Assembly (NCBI RefSeq): GCF_913777625.1
Contig: NZ_CAJYTI010000001.1
Coordinates: 124,001-188,000, forward strand
DNA: 64,000 bases
Direction: 5' to 3'
Origin: an uncultured Sphingomonas sp.
Lineage (GTDB): Bacteria; Pseudomonadota; Alphaproteobacteria; Sphingomonadales; Sphingomonadaceae
Of the stretch, positions 35,074-45,225 are shown piece after piece; the stretch's first letter is position 1; every line of letters starts with the position of its first letter. A program made the position numbers and the translations under genes. The notes beneath the pieces are model-generated. The model did no database searches, had not been told where the DNA came from, and worked only from the letters and a program-made list of their open reading frames with translations.

Positions 35074-36867
35074 ATGGTCGAAACACCCACTGCCGATTCC
35101 CCGGCAGAACCGGATATCACCCACGTAAACCCCGCGGACCAGAAGACCTGGTTCGGCCATCCCCGCCAGCTAGCGCGGCTGTTCTCCACCGAGATGTGGG
35201 AACGCTTCGGCTTCTACGGCATGCGGGCGCTGCTGACGCTGTATCTCACCCAGCATTTCCTGTTCGGCGATCGCGAGGCGACGGGCCTGTATGGCGGCTA
35301 CACCGCGCTGGTCTACCTCACCCCGCTGGTGGGCGGCTATCTGGCGGACCAGTTCCTCGGCTCGAAGCGCGCGGTGAAGTTCGGCGCGATCCTGATGTCG
35401 ATCGGCTATTTCGTGCTGTGCTTCGGCGGCCAGACCGCCACGCCCTACGCCAAGATCGACGGCCAGCGCTACGAAGTCTCGATCGAGAAGACCGCTGCCG
35501 GCGAACAGCGCTATGTGCTCGATTCCGGTCACAAGCAGCTGATCAAGGGCAATGACGATGGCTCGATCACGCTCAGCGAGAACGGCCGGACGGTCCGCAC
35601 CATCGCCAAGGGCGGGTTCGAATCCGAGGCCGATCGCAGTCCCTTCTACGTGATGGTGATGCTGATCGCGCTGTCGATGGTCTCGGTCGGCAACGGCTTC
35701 TTCAAGCCGAACATCTCGACGATGGTCGGCGAGCTCTATCCGAACGGCGACACCCGGCGCGACGCGGGGTTCACCATCTTCTACATGGGCATCAATCTCG
35801 GCTCCACCCTGTCCCAGGCGCTGTGCCCGTGGCTGGCGGTGGCGGTCGGCTGGTGGGCGGGCTTCGGCCTTGCCGCGATCGGCATGCTGTTCTCCTGGGC
35901 ACTGATCCAGCTGGACGGCGGCAAGCTGAACGGCATCGGCGAGCCTCCGGCCAAGGCGGCGACCGGCCGCCAGCAGATCCTGATCTATATCGGCGCGCTC
36001 TGCGTGATCCCGCTTTTCTACCTGCTCTACATCAACCTGATGGCGGCCGAGCCCGCGCCCGCCGGCTCGGGCCTGCTTGGCTACGTCGCTTCGCTATCGC
36101 TGATGGGCAAGCTGCTGTTCGGCACCTTCCTGATCGGCGTGCCGGCGATCCTCGTCTGGTCGTTCTTCGCCGGCGATCGCCGCGAGTTCCAGATGATGCT
36201 CGCCGCGATGGTGCTGATCGTGTTCAACGTCGTGTTCTGGACGCTGTTCGAGCAGGCGGGCTCCTCGCTCACCCTGTTCGCCGATCGCAATACCAACCTC
36301 TCGATCTTCGGCTGGTTCACCATGACCGCCGGGCAGACGCAGAGCTTCAACGCGCTGTTCATCGTGCTGCTCGCGCCGCTGATGTCGATGCTGTGGGGTG
36401 GCCTCGCCAAGCGCGGGCTCGAGCCGAGCATCCCGGTCAAGTTCGGCATCGCGCTGGTCGCCGTCGGTGGCGGCTTCCTGTTCCTGGTGTGGGGTGCCCA
36501 TTGGGCCGATACCAGCTTCAAGGTATCGGTGTGGTGGCTGGCCGGCCTCTACTTCATCCACAGCTTCGCCGAGCTGTGCATCTCGCCGGTCGGCCTCAGC
36601 ATGATCACCAAGCTGTCGATCGCACGGATCGTCGGCATGATGATGGGCGTGTGGTTCCTGTCGATCTCGGTGGCGCAGTATGTCGCGGGCGTGATCGCCC
36701 AGTTCGCCAGCGTCGAAACCGTCGGCGGCCAGGTGACCAACCTCAAGGTCAGCCTGGAGACCTATCTCGGCGTGTTCACGCTGATCTCGGAATGGGCGAT
36801 CGGGCTTGGGCTTCTGTTGCTGTTGCTCAGCTGGCCGCTCAAGCGCTGGATGCACGGCGTCAAGTAA
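35074..36867 (+). CDS. POT/PTR-family proton-dependent peptide transporter
   Basis: A 597-residue MFS-fold symporter for di- and tripeptides. POT signatures are present: 'FSTEMWERFGFYGMRALLTLYL' (the ExxER-type start), 'GGYLADQFLG', 'GNGFFKPNISTMVGELY' and 'SPVGLSMITKLS'. The protein is longer than the usual 450-500 residues because of a hydrophilic insertion of about 70 residues (approximately 128-195, 'YAKIDGQRYEVSIEKTAAGEQ...') between early membrane helices. AAGGA sits 7 bp before the ATG. Two strong hairpins follow the stop. It is divergent from the nitroreductase gene. Confidence 0.93.
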   Translation: MVETPTADSPAEPDITHVNPADQKTWFGHPRQLARLFSTEMWERFGFYGMRALLTLYLTQHFLFGDREATGLYGGYTALVYLTPLVGGYLADQFLGSKRAVKFGAILMSIGYFVLCFGGQTATPYAKIDGQRYEVSIEKTAAGEQRYVLDSGHKQLIKGNDDGSITLSENGRTVRTIAKGGFESEADRSPFYVMVMLIALSMVSVGNGFFKPNISTMVGELYPNGDTRRDAGFTIFYMGINLGSTLSQALCPWLAVAVGWWAGFGLAAIGMLFSWALIQLDGGKLNGIGEPPAKAATGRQQILIYIGALCVIPLFYLLYINLMAAEPAPAGSGLLGYVASLSLMGKLLFGTFLIGVPAILVWSFFAGDRREFQMMLAAMVLIVFNVVFWTLFEQAGSSLTLFADRNTNLSIFGWFTMTAGQTQSFNALFIVLLAPLMSMLWGGLAKRGLEPSIPVKFGIALVAVGGGFLFLVWGAHWADTSFKVSVWWLAGLYFIHSFAELCISPVGLSMITKLSIARIVGMMMGVWFLSISVAQYVAGVIAQFASVETVGGQVTNLKVSLETYLGVFTLISEWAIGLGLLLLLLSWPLKRWMHGVK

Positions 36868-36886
36868 GCGCCGGCAGTATAGGGAC

Positions 36887-36922
36887 GGGGCGCCGCGTAC
36901 ATTGGGGGAACTGCGGCGCCCC
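36887..36922 (+). terminator. Terminator hairpin after the POT transporter
   Basis: A perfect 10-bp stem GGGGCGCCGC/GCGGCGCCCC begins 19 bp after the stop. A second 10-bp stem, TCGTTCGCCC/GGGCGAACGA, follows immediately (36925-36955). The pair probably stops transcription from both the transporter and the small minus-strand ORF. Confidence 0.6.
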
Positions 36923-36964
36923 TGTCGTTCGCCCGAGGGGGGAGTGGGCGAACGAGTCTCGACG

Positions 36965-37102
36965 TCAGGCGGCGAGCGGCAGTACCGCGATCCCGTCCTG
37001 CTCATTGGCTGCGGCCAGCGCCGGCGCACCGGCCACGGCCGGCTGGGCCGCTTCGGCAGCCAGGCGACGATGGGCGAAATAGAGCGCGATCAGCGAAAAC
37101 AT
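36965..37102 (-). CDS. Candidate 45-aa small protein, too short for the ORF track
   Basis: On the minus strand, ATG 37102 with CGAGGTTGCCC in front opens a 45-codon frame: 'MFSLIALYFAHRRLAAEAAQ' then an Ala-rich stretch ending 'DGIAVLPLAA'. The N terminus is hydrophobic and could be a membrane helix. It ends against the hairpin pair at 36925-36955. No family is recognised. The ribosome-binding site and terminator support it; codon use alone cannot prove it. Confidence 0.4.
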   Translation of the reverse strand: MFSLIALYFAHRRLAAEAAQPAVAGAPALAAANEQDGIAVLPLAA

Positions 37103-37242
37103 GGGCAACCTCGGAAATCATCATTGCTGCAATGCAGCGTGCGCGGCGCATCTGGTTTCGCGTCGATGATTCCGCAACTGCAAAGCCGGTCCCCGGCGGT
37201 TGCGTGTCACGCAACTGACATGATTTCCCCTCCCAGAATGCA

Positions 37243-37272
37243 AAACGGCCCGGTGTTGCCACCGGGCCGTTT
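37243..37272 (-). terminator. Terminator of the M13 peptidase gene
   Basis: A perfect 13-bp stem AAACGGCCCGGTG/CACCGGGCCGTTT lies 22 bp after the peptidase stop. On the minus strand the distal arm runs into TTTTG, a classical intrinsic terminator. Confidence 0.85.
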
Positions 37273-37293
37273 CCGTATCCTTACGGATGGCGC

Positions 37294-39324
37294 TTACCAA
37301 ATATGGACGCGCTGCTCGGGCGGCAGATAGAGCTTGTCGCCCGGCTGGATGTTGAACGCCTTGTACCAGGCATCGACATTGCGGACGATCCCGTTGACGC
37401 GCGCGGTCGCCGGCGAGTGCGGGTCGGTGAGCAGCTGCTGGCGCTGCGCATCCTCGCGCACCTTCACCCGCCACGCCTGGGCATAAGCGAGGAAGAAGCG
37501 CTGGTCGCCGGTGAGCCCGTTGACCGGCCGCGCCGCGCCATGCTTGGCTTGGTACTTCTGATAGGCGCCGTACGCCGCCTCGACGCCGCCGAGGTCGCCG
37601 ATATTCTCGCCGAGCGTCAGCCGCCCGTTGATCTTGGTGCCCGGCACCGGCTCGTAGGTGTCATACTGGCCGGCCAGCGCCTTGGTGCGCGCGGCGAAGT
37701 CTTCCTTGGCCTTGGGCGTCCACCAATTCTCGAACTTGCCGGTCGGGCCGAACATGCTGCCCTGGTCGTCGAAGCCATGGCCCATTTCGTGGCCGATCAC
37801 CGCGCCGATCGCGCCATAATTGACCGCCGGATCGGCGTTCGGATCGAAGAAGGGCGGCTGCAGGATCGCGGCCGGGAAGGTGATCTGGTTCGACAACGGG
37901 TTGTAATAGGCGTTCACCGTCTGCGGGGTCATCGCCCACAGGCTGCGATCCACCGGCTTGGGGAAGCGCGAGAGCTGCAGCTGGTGCTGGAATTCGCCGG
38001 AGCGCATCACGTTGCCGAGCAGGTCATCCCGATTCACCGACAGCGAGGCATAATCGATATACTTCTCCGGGTGGCCGATGCGCGGCTCGAACGCGGCGAG
38101 CTTGGCAAGCGCCGCCTTGCGGGTGGCGTCATCCATCCAGGTCGAAGCCTCGATCCGCTCGCGATAGGAATCGCGCAGATTCTCGATCAGCTCGGCCATC
38201 TGCTTCTCCGCCTCGGGCGGATAATATTTGGCGACATAGGCCTTGCCGACCGCCTCGCCGAGGGCACCGTTGACCAGCTGCACACCGCGCTTCCAGCGCT
38301 CACGCTGCACCGGCACGCCGGAGAGCGTCTTCGAATAGAAGTCGAAGCGGGCCTGGTCGAACGCCTTGGGCAGGAAGGTCGCGTGATCGCTGACGAAGCG
38401 ATAGGCGAGATAGTCCTTCCAGGTAGCGAGCGGCGTCTCGGCGAAGATCTTGCCCAGCGCGATCAGCGCGGTGTTCTGGGTCATCAGGATCTGCGGCGAG
38501 CTGTCGACGCCGGCGGTCTTCAGCATCAGCGCCCAGTCGAATTCGGGCGCCTTGGCCTTGAGGCCGGCAATCGTCTGAGGATCGTTGAGCTTGGCGATGT
38601 CGCGGCTCTGCTCGGGCGACCACTGGACCTTGGCCATCGCGGTTTCCAGTGCGACGATCGCATCGGCCTTGGCGGCTGCGTCGGGAATGCCCGCCAGTTC
38701 CTGGATCTGCTGCACATAGGCGCGATAGGCCTTGCGGAAATTGTCGAACTTCTCGCCCGGGTTCAGGAAATAGTCGCGCGGCATGCCCAGGCCGCCCTGG
38801 CCCACCGCCGCGGTGTATTTGGTCGGATCGGCGAGGCTCGGGCTGATCTCGATTTCGACGGGGCTCGCATAGCCCACGCTGGCGAACAGCACTTGCAACG
38901 CCGTCTTGTCCTGCACGCCCGCGATCTTGGCGAGATAGGGCTTGAGCGGCGCGGTGCCGCGCGCCTCGATGCCGGCGTCGTCCATCCAGCTGGCATAAAA
39001 GTCGCCGATCTGCTTGCCGCTCGCGCCATAGGCGGCGGGATTCTTCGCCATGTCGTCGAGCAGCGTGCGGACATTGGTCTCCGCCGCCAGCGCCAGATCG
39101 ACGAACGGACCGGCCGAGGTGCGGTCGGCGGCGATCTGCGTCCGCTCCGACCAACCGCCATTGGCGAAGGTCCAGAAATCGTCGCCGGGCTTCACGCCGG
39201 CCTTCTGCGCAGTCAGGTCGACGCCGAAGCTGCCATATTTGGGCTTGGCCGTCTGGGCGAACGCAGGCGTGGAGGCGAGCAGCGCAGCAGCGCCCGCCAG
39301 CAACAAGGAACGATGCAATTTCAT
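37294..39324 (-). CDS. M13-family (neprilysin-like) metallopeptidase
   Basis: A 676-residue secreted zinc endopeptidase. The signal peptide is residues 1-23 ('MKLHRSLLLAGAAALLASTPAFA'). The zinc motif is 'AVIGHEMGHGFDDQGS' (HExxH near residue 507), the third ligand is in 'GENIGDLGGVEAAY', and 'VNAYYNPLSNQITFPAAILQPPFF' is the substrate-binding stretch typical of M13. It degrades oligopeptides in the periplasm or outside the cell. It may supply the POT transporter encoded next door with short peptides. The start ATG 39324 is preferred over the track's, which lacks a signal peptide at its N terminus. Confidence 0.94.
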   Translation of the reverse strand: MKLHRSLLLAGAAALLASTPAFAQTAKPKYGSFGVDLTAQKAGVKPGDDFWTFANGGWSERTQIAADRTSAGPFVDLALAAETNVRTLLDDMAKNPAAYGASGKQIGDFYASWMDDAGIEARGTAPLKPYLAKIAGVQDKTALQVLFASVGYASPVEIEISPSLADPTKYTAAVGQGGLGMPRDYFLNPGEKFDNFRKAYRAYVQQIQELAGIPDAAAKADAIVALETAMAKVQWSPEQSRDIAKLNDPQTIAGLKAKAPEFDWALMLKTAGVDSSPQILMTQNTALIALGKIFAETPLATWKDYLAYRFVSDHATFLPKAFDQARFDFYSKTLSGVPVQRERWKRGVQLVNGALGEAVGKAYVAKYYPPEAEKQMAELIENLRDSYRERIEASTWMDDATRKAALAKLAAFEPRIGHPEKYIDYASLSVNRDDLLGNVMRSGEFQHQLQLSRFPKPVDRSLWAMTPQTVNAYYNPLSNQITFPAAILQPPFFDPNADPAVNYGAIGAVIGHEMGHGFDDQGSMFGPTGKFENWWTPKAKEDFAARTKALAGQYDTYEPVPGTKINGRLTLGENIGDLGGVEAAYGAYQKYQAKHGAARPVNGLTGDQRFFLAYAQAWRVKVREDAQRQQLLTDPHSPATARVNGIVRNVDAWYKAFNIQPGDKLYLPPEQRVHIW

Positions 39325-39426
39325 GATCTTAGGCTTCCCCACCACGGTGTGTATTAGCAATGTGTAACGCCGTGTTTCCGGGCCTGCAATGGAATTTTGT
39401 TACAAGCGATACTGCCCCTATGGGCA

Positions 39427-39456
39427 TCCCTCCCCCCGCCAGAGCGGGAGGAGGGA
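39427..39456 (-). terminator. Hairpin downstream of acs
   Basis: A 13-bp stem with one mismatch, TCCCTCCcCCCGC/GCGGGaGGAGGGA, with a CAGA loop 6 bp after the acs stop. Its base composition resembles the CCTCCCCC repeat family near 26.5-27.0 kb. There is no clear T-run on the minus strand, so it is either a terminator or a degenerate repeat copy. Confidence 0.5.
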
Positions 39457-39462
39457 CCGAAC

Positions 39463-41400
<1,938 letters not shown>

Positions 41401-41423
41401 CAAGACCCCTCCTGGTCGGCGGG

Positions 41424-41453
41424 CATCTAGAGGCGCAAGGGGCGGCTAGGCAA
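41424..41453 (-). promoter_or_regulatory. Putative sigma-70-type promoter of acs
   Basis: On the minus strand TTGCCT, an 18-bp spacer and TAGATG lie 24-53 bp upstream of the acs start, an acceptable match to the -35 and -10 boxes. No regulator site is evident. Confidence 0.35.
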
Positions 41454-41524
41454 GGCATCCGCAGGCGCAACATCGTTACGGAATGAGAAGATTTTTTAGT
41501 GGATCAGGGGCAGCGTATCAGCAA

Positions 41525-41532
41525 TATATAAC
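41525..41532 (+). promoter_or_regulatory. TATATAAC -10-like box just before the efflux operon start
   Basis: TATATAAC ends only 3 bp before the ATG at 41536, and no Shine-Dalgarno is present in the preceding 40 bp. If this is the -10 element, transcription would start at or near the A of ATG, giving a leaderless mRNA. There is no good -35 match, so it is a weak call. Confidence 0.3.
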
Positions 41533-41535
41533 GCT

Positions 41536-43017
41536 ATGGCACGACCTGCGATTGCTCTGTTGCTCTGTGCGGCACTGCCGCTGGCAGCCTGTTCCACCGG
41601 TTCCGCCCACCCGCAACAGACCGCCGCGAACGTGGCGGTGCCCGATCGCTTCTCGGTCGATGGCGAGCAAAAGGCGCGCGAGGATCTGTCTCGCTGGTGG
41701 GACAGGTTCGACGATCCGATGCTCGGCCAGCTGATCGGCCAGGCACAGGCAGCAAATCTCGACCTCGCCCAGGCGGTCACCCGGCTGCGCCAGGCGCGCG
41801 AGTCGCTGATCCAGTCGCGCGCGGCGCTGCTGCCGTCGCTGAGCGGATCGGGCGGCTATTCGCGCAACGAGCCGCTGCGCGGCGGCAGCACCACCACCCA
41901 GCTGCCCGACGGGACGATCGTGTCCTTCTCGCAAGGCGGCACCAGCAACTTCTCGCTGGGGCTGGATGCCAGCTATCAGGTGGACCTGTTCGGCGGCGTG
42001 CGCAGCGGCATCCGCAGCGCGCGGGCCAATTACGAATCCGTCGCGTTCAACCGCGCCGCGGTGCTGCTCTCGGTCGAATCGGAGACGGCGCGCAACTATG
42101 TGCTCGCCCGGCTCGCCCAGGCGCAACTCGCCAATGCACGCGAGAGCCTGGCGATCCAGGACGAGAATCTCAGCATCGCCCAGTGGCGCGTGCAAGCGGG
42201 GCTCGTCTCCTCGCTCGATGCCGAACAGGCGCGATCGCAGCGTGCGCAGACTGCGGCGACGATCCCGCAGCTGGAGACCAGCTATGCCGGCTATGTCGCC
42301 CGGCTCGGCGTACTGACCGGCCAGGCGCCGGGCGCGCTGCGCAGCGCGCTGGAGGCGCCCAAGCCGATCCCGCGCGGCCCCGCCAGCGTCGCCGCGGGCA
42401 TCCCCGCCGACGCGCTTCGTCAGCGGCCGGACGTGCGCGCGGCGGAGCGCAGCCTCGCTTCGGCCTCAGCGCAGATCGGCGTGTCCGAGGCCCAGCTCTA
42501 TCCCAGCCTCAGCCTGGGTGGCAGCATCAGCAGCGGCAGCGCCTCGCTCACCTCGCTGCTCGACGTGATCAGCGGCCGCGCCTTCGCCAATGTCGCGCAG
42601 ACGATCTTCGACGGCGGCCGGTTGCGCAGCCAGGTGCGCTCGGCCCGCGCCGGCGCCGACACCGCCTTCTATGCGTACAAATCAAGCGTGCTGAAGGCGC
42701 TGGAGGAGATCGAGAACGCGATCGTCGCGCTCCGTTCCGCCCAGCTGCGCGAGGCGGAGTTCCGCACCGCGCTGGAGGCCGCCAACAACCAGGCGCTGCT
42801 GGCACGCTTCCGCTATCGCTCGGGCCTTACCGATTTCACCACGCTCAACCAGTCCGAAAGCACGCTGCTTTCGGCCAAGAACGGCCTGTCCCAGGCCGAG
42901 TCCGAACAGGCGACCGCGCTGATCCAGCTCTACGCCGCGCTCGGCGGCGGCTGGGACGAAGCCGCGCCGATCCCGTCCCTCCCTCCAAAGACAGGCAGCG
43001 CCACCGATGGCCAGTGA
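41536..43017 (+). CDS. Outer-membrane efflux lipoprotein, NodT/OprM family
   Basis: A 493-residue TolC-like outer-membrane factor. A lipoprotein signal with lipobox 'LAAC' (Cys19) is followed by 'FDDPMLGQLIGQAQAANLDLAQAVTRLRQARE' and long alpha-hairpin repeats in two similar halves (a second near 'PDVRAAERSLASASAQIGVSEAQLYPSLSLGG'). It forms the exit duct of the tripartite efflux system encoded by the next three genes. Its stop overlaps the adaptor gene by 11 bp. A glycine-serine-threonine patch around residue 110 ('RGGSTTTQLPDGT') is a beta-strand insertion of the family. Confidence 0.95.
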   Translation: MARPAIALLLCAALPLAACSTGSAHPQQTAANVAVPDRFSVDGEQKAREDLSRWWDRFDDPMLGQLIGQAQAANLDLAQAVTRLRQARESLIQSRAALLPSLSGSGGYSRNEPLRGGSTTTQLPDGTIVSFSQGGTSNFSLGLDASYQVDLFGGVRSGIRSARANYESVAFNRAAVLLSVESETARNYVLARLAQAQLANARESLAIQDENLSIAQWRVQAGLVSSLDAEQARSQRAQTAATIPQLETSYAGYVARLGVLTGQAPGALRSALEAPKPIPRGPASVAAGIPADALRQRPDVRAAERSLASASAQIGVSEAQLYPSLSLGGSISSGSASLTSLLDVISGRAFANVAQTIFDGGRLRSQVRSARAGADTAFYAYKSSVLKALEEIENAIVALRSAQLREAEFRTALEAANNQALLARFRYRSGLTDFTTLNQSESTLLSAKNGLSQAESEQATALIQLYAALGGGWDEAAPIPSLPPKTGSATDGQ

Positions 43018-44332
43018 ACCTCAGGACCTCAACGCCTTTCTGGGCACGAAGCGTCGCCCCTGGTGGCGGCGGAACCTGCGCTGGATCGGGATCGCGCTGG
43101 TCGTGGTGGTGCTGGGCCTGCTCGTCTCGCGCTGCTTCGCGCCCAAGCCGCCGCCCAGCTACATCACCGTGCCGGCCGAAAAGGGCGCGCTGGCGGTGAC
43201 CGTCTCCGCCACCGGTCGCCTGGCGCCGATCCGGCAGGTGACGGTCGGCTCCGAAATCTCGGGCCTCGTCCTCAAGGTGCTGGTCGACGTCAACGACCAT
43301 GTCACCGAAGGCCAGGAGATCGCGATCATCGATCCGTCGCGGCTCGACGACACGATCACCCAGAGCCGCGCGACGCTGTCGGCCAACCAGGCGGCGGTCG
43401 CGCAGGCCAGGGCGACGGTGGACGAATCGACCGCGCAGCTGCGCCGCATGGAAGAGGTGAGCCGCCTGTCGGGCGGCAAGGTTCCCGCCAAGACCGAACT
43501 CGATACCGCCCGTGCGGCAGTCGCCCGCGCCGTCGCCAATCTCCGCTCGGCCGAGGCGAACGTCGTCTCCGCCCAGGCGTCGCTGTCGTCGAACCAGACC
43601 CAGCGCTTCAAGTCGATCATCCGCTCGCCGGTGAACGGCGTGGTGCTCGCCCGCCAGGTCGATGCCGGCCAGACCGTCGCCGCACAGTTCAGCACGCCGA
43701 ACATGTTCGTGATCGCGCAGGACCTGACCCACATGAAGCTGGAAGTGGCGATCGACGAGGCCGATGTCGGCTCGGTGAAGGTGGGCCAGCCGGCAAGCTT
43801 CACGGTGGATGCCTTCCCGGGCCGCACCTTCCCGGCGCAGATCACCCGGGTCGACCTGGGTTCTAACCTGACCGCTTCGACCGCTACGAGCAGCAGCACG
43901 ACGAGCAGCACCACCACGGCGAACCAGGTCGTCTCCTATGCCGCGGTGCTTTCGGTCGCCAATCCGGATCTCACCCTGCGTCCGGGCATGACCGCAACCG
44001 CCACGATCGGCGTCGAGAAGCTCGAGAACACGCTGCTGATCCCCAACGGCGCGCTCCGCTTTACGCCGGACGATGCGGGCGCCAAGTCCGGCGGCGGCAT
44101 CCGTTTCGGTCCGCCGTCGCACGATCAGCAAAAGGCGATCGGCCGCGGCAGCAAGCAGACGGTCTATGTCGTCGGCAAGGACGGCAAGCCGGAGAAGGTG
44201 GAGGTCATCACCGGTCCCAGCGACGGCAGCCGCACTGCGGTGACCAGCACCAAGCTGACCCCCGGCATGAAGGTGATCGTCGGCGTCAAGGCCAACGGCC
44301 CGGCCAAGCCCGCCAAGGACGACCAGGACTGA
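43007..44332 (+). CDS. Efflux periplasmic adaptor subunit, MacA/HlyD family
   Basis: A 441-residue membrane-fusion protein. It has a cytosolic tail, one membrane helix (residues 25-45, 'RWIGIALVVVVLGLLVSRC'), a lipoyl/barrel half 'VTVSATGRLAPIRQVTVGSEISGLVLKVLV', a long coiled-coil hairpin ('SRATLSANQAAVAQARATVDESTAQLRRM'), the second lipoyl half 'RSPVNGVVLARQVDAGQTV', and a beta-barrel with a Ser/Thr-rich linker 'TSSSTTSSTTTAN'. It links the inner-membrane ABC pump to the outer-membrane factor. Its stop overlaps the ATPase start as TGATG. Confidence 0.95.
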   Translation: MASEPQDLNAFLGTKRRPWWRRNLRWIGIALVVVVLGLLVSRCFAPKPPPSYITVPAEKGALAVTVSATGRLAPIRQVTVGSEISGLVLKVLVDVNDHVTEGQEIAIIDPSRLDDTITQSRATLSANQAAVAQARATVDESTAQLRRMEEVSRLSGGKVPAKTELDTARAAVARAVANLRSAEANVVSAQASLSSNQTQRFKSIIRSPVNGVVLARQVDAGQTVAAQFSTPNMFVIAQDLTHMKLEVAIDEADVGSVKVGQPASFTVDAFPGRTFPAQITRVDLGSNLTASTATSSSTTSSTTTANQVVSYAAVLSVANPDLTLRPGMTATATIGVEKLENTLLIPNGALRFTPDDAGAKSGGGIRFGPPSHDQQKAIGRGSKQTVYVVGKDGKPEKVEVITGPSDGSRTAVTSTKLTPGMKVIVGVKANGPAKPAKDDQD

Positions 44333-45045
44333 TGACCGAGCCGCTGATCCAGCTCCAAGGCATCACCAAGACGTTCGGCGAAGGGCCGACCGCATTCCAG
44401 GCGCTGAAGGGCGTCGATCTCGTGATCGAACCCGGCGCGTTCCTGGCGGTGATGGGGGCATCGGGCTCGGGCAAGTCGACGACGATGAACATCCTGGGCT
44501 GCCTCGATGTGCCGACCGGGGGCAGCTATCTGTTCCGCGGCGTACATGTCGAGCAGCTGGACCGCGACCAGCGCGCCTTTCTGCGCCGCCGCTATCTCGG
44601 CTTCGTGTTCCAGGGCTTCAACCTGCTCGCCCGCACGACCGCGCTGGAAAACGTCGAGCTGCCGCTGCTCTATCGCGGCGAGCATCGCAAGGCACGGCGC
44701 GAGGCGGCAATGGCCGCGCTGGAGCAGGTGGGGCTCGATCGTTGGGCGGATCATACGCCCTCGGAGCTATCCGGCGGCCAGCAGCAGCGCGTCGCGATCG
44801 CGCGCGCGATCGTGACCCAGCCCGACGTGCTGCTGGCGGACGAACCGACCGGCAATCTCGACAGCGAACGCTCGGTGGAAATCATGAAGCTGCTCCAGCG
44901 CCTGAACGCCGATCTCGGCATCACCGTGCTGATGGTCACCCACGAGCCCGACATGGCGGCGTTCGCCAAGACGATCGTGCATTTCAAGGACGGGCTGGTG
45001 GAGCGCACCGAAGTCCCCGCCGGCATGCAGGGGGATCGCATATGA
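44332..45045 (+). CDS. ABC transporter ATP-binding protein, MacB/LolD type
   Basis: A 237-residue ABC ATPase with Walker A 'MGASGSGKSTTMNILG', the Q-loop 'FVFQGFNLL', signature 'LSGGQQQRVAIARA', Walker B 'VLLADEPTGNLD' and the H-loop 'MVTHEP'. It powers the permease encoded 180 bp downstream. In E. coli MacB the ATPase and permease are one chain; here they are separate genes. A palindromic repeat element of 95 bp lies between them, which could lower or uncouple permease expression. Confidence 0.95.
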   Translation: MTEPLIQLQGITKTFGEGPTAFQALKGVDLVIEPGAFLAVMGASGSGKSTTMNILGCLDVPTGGSYLFRGVHVEQLDRDQRAFLRRRYLGFVFQGFNLLARTTALENVELPLLYRGEHRKARREAAMAALEQVGLDRWADHTPSELSGGQQQRVAIARAIVTQPDVLLADEPTGNLDSERSVEIMKLLQRLNADLGITVLMVTHEPDMAAFAKTIVHFKDGLVERTEVPAGMQGDRI

Positions 45046-45077
45046 AGCCAGGGGCCGGCGGATTTCGAAAAGCGATC

Positions 45078-45172
45078 GTCATTCCCGCGAAGGCGGGAAT
45101 CCATTGCCCTGAGCGCCGGGGGAAAGAACCTCAGCATCAGCGCCAATGGATCCCCGCCTTCGCGGGGATGAC
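45078..45172. repeat. Palindromic REP/MITE-like element, copy 2, inside the efflux operon
   Basis: A 95-bp element, GTCATTCCCGCGAAGGCGGGAATCCATTG ... CAATGGATCCCCGCCTTCGCGGGGATGAC, with near-perfect inverted ends about 28 bp long, each arm containing its own CCCGC-GAAG-GCGGG hairpin. The core matches the element at 11260-11358. It sits between the ATPase stop and the permease start. Confidence 0.9.
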
Positions 45173-45225
45173 CACCTATTTGGGCCAAATGCGATTGCCC
45201 TGTGCCGGCATGGGGGCCTGAGGCG

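Noticed and set aside
35614-35625. GGTTCGAATCC, a tRNA T-arm-like string
   Set aside because: It lies inside the POT coding sequence (codons for GFES) with no acceptor stem or anticodon arm around it.
37303-39357. Plus-strand ORF of 684 aa
   Set aside because: Exactly antisense to the M13 peptidase gene.
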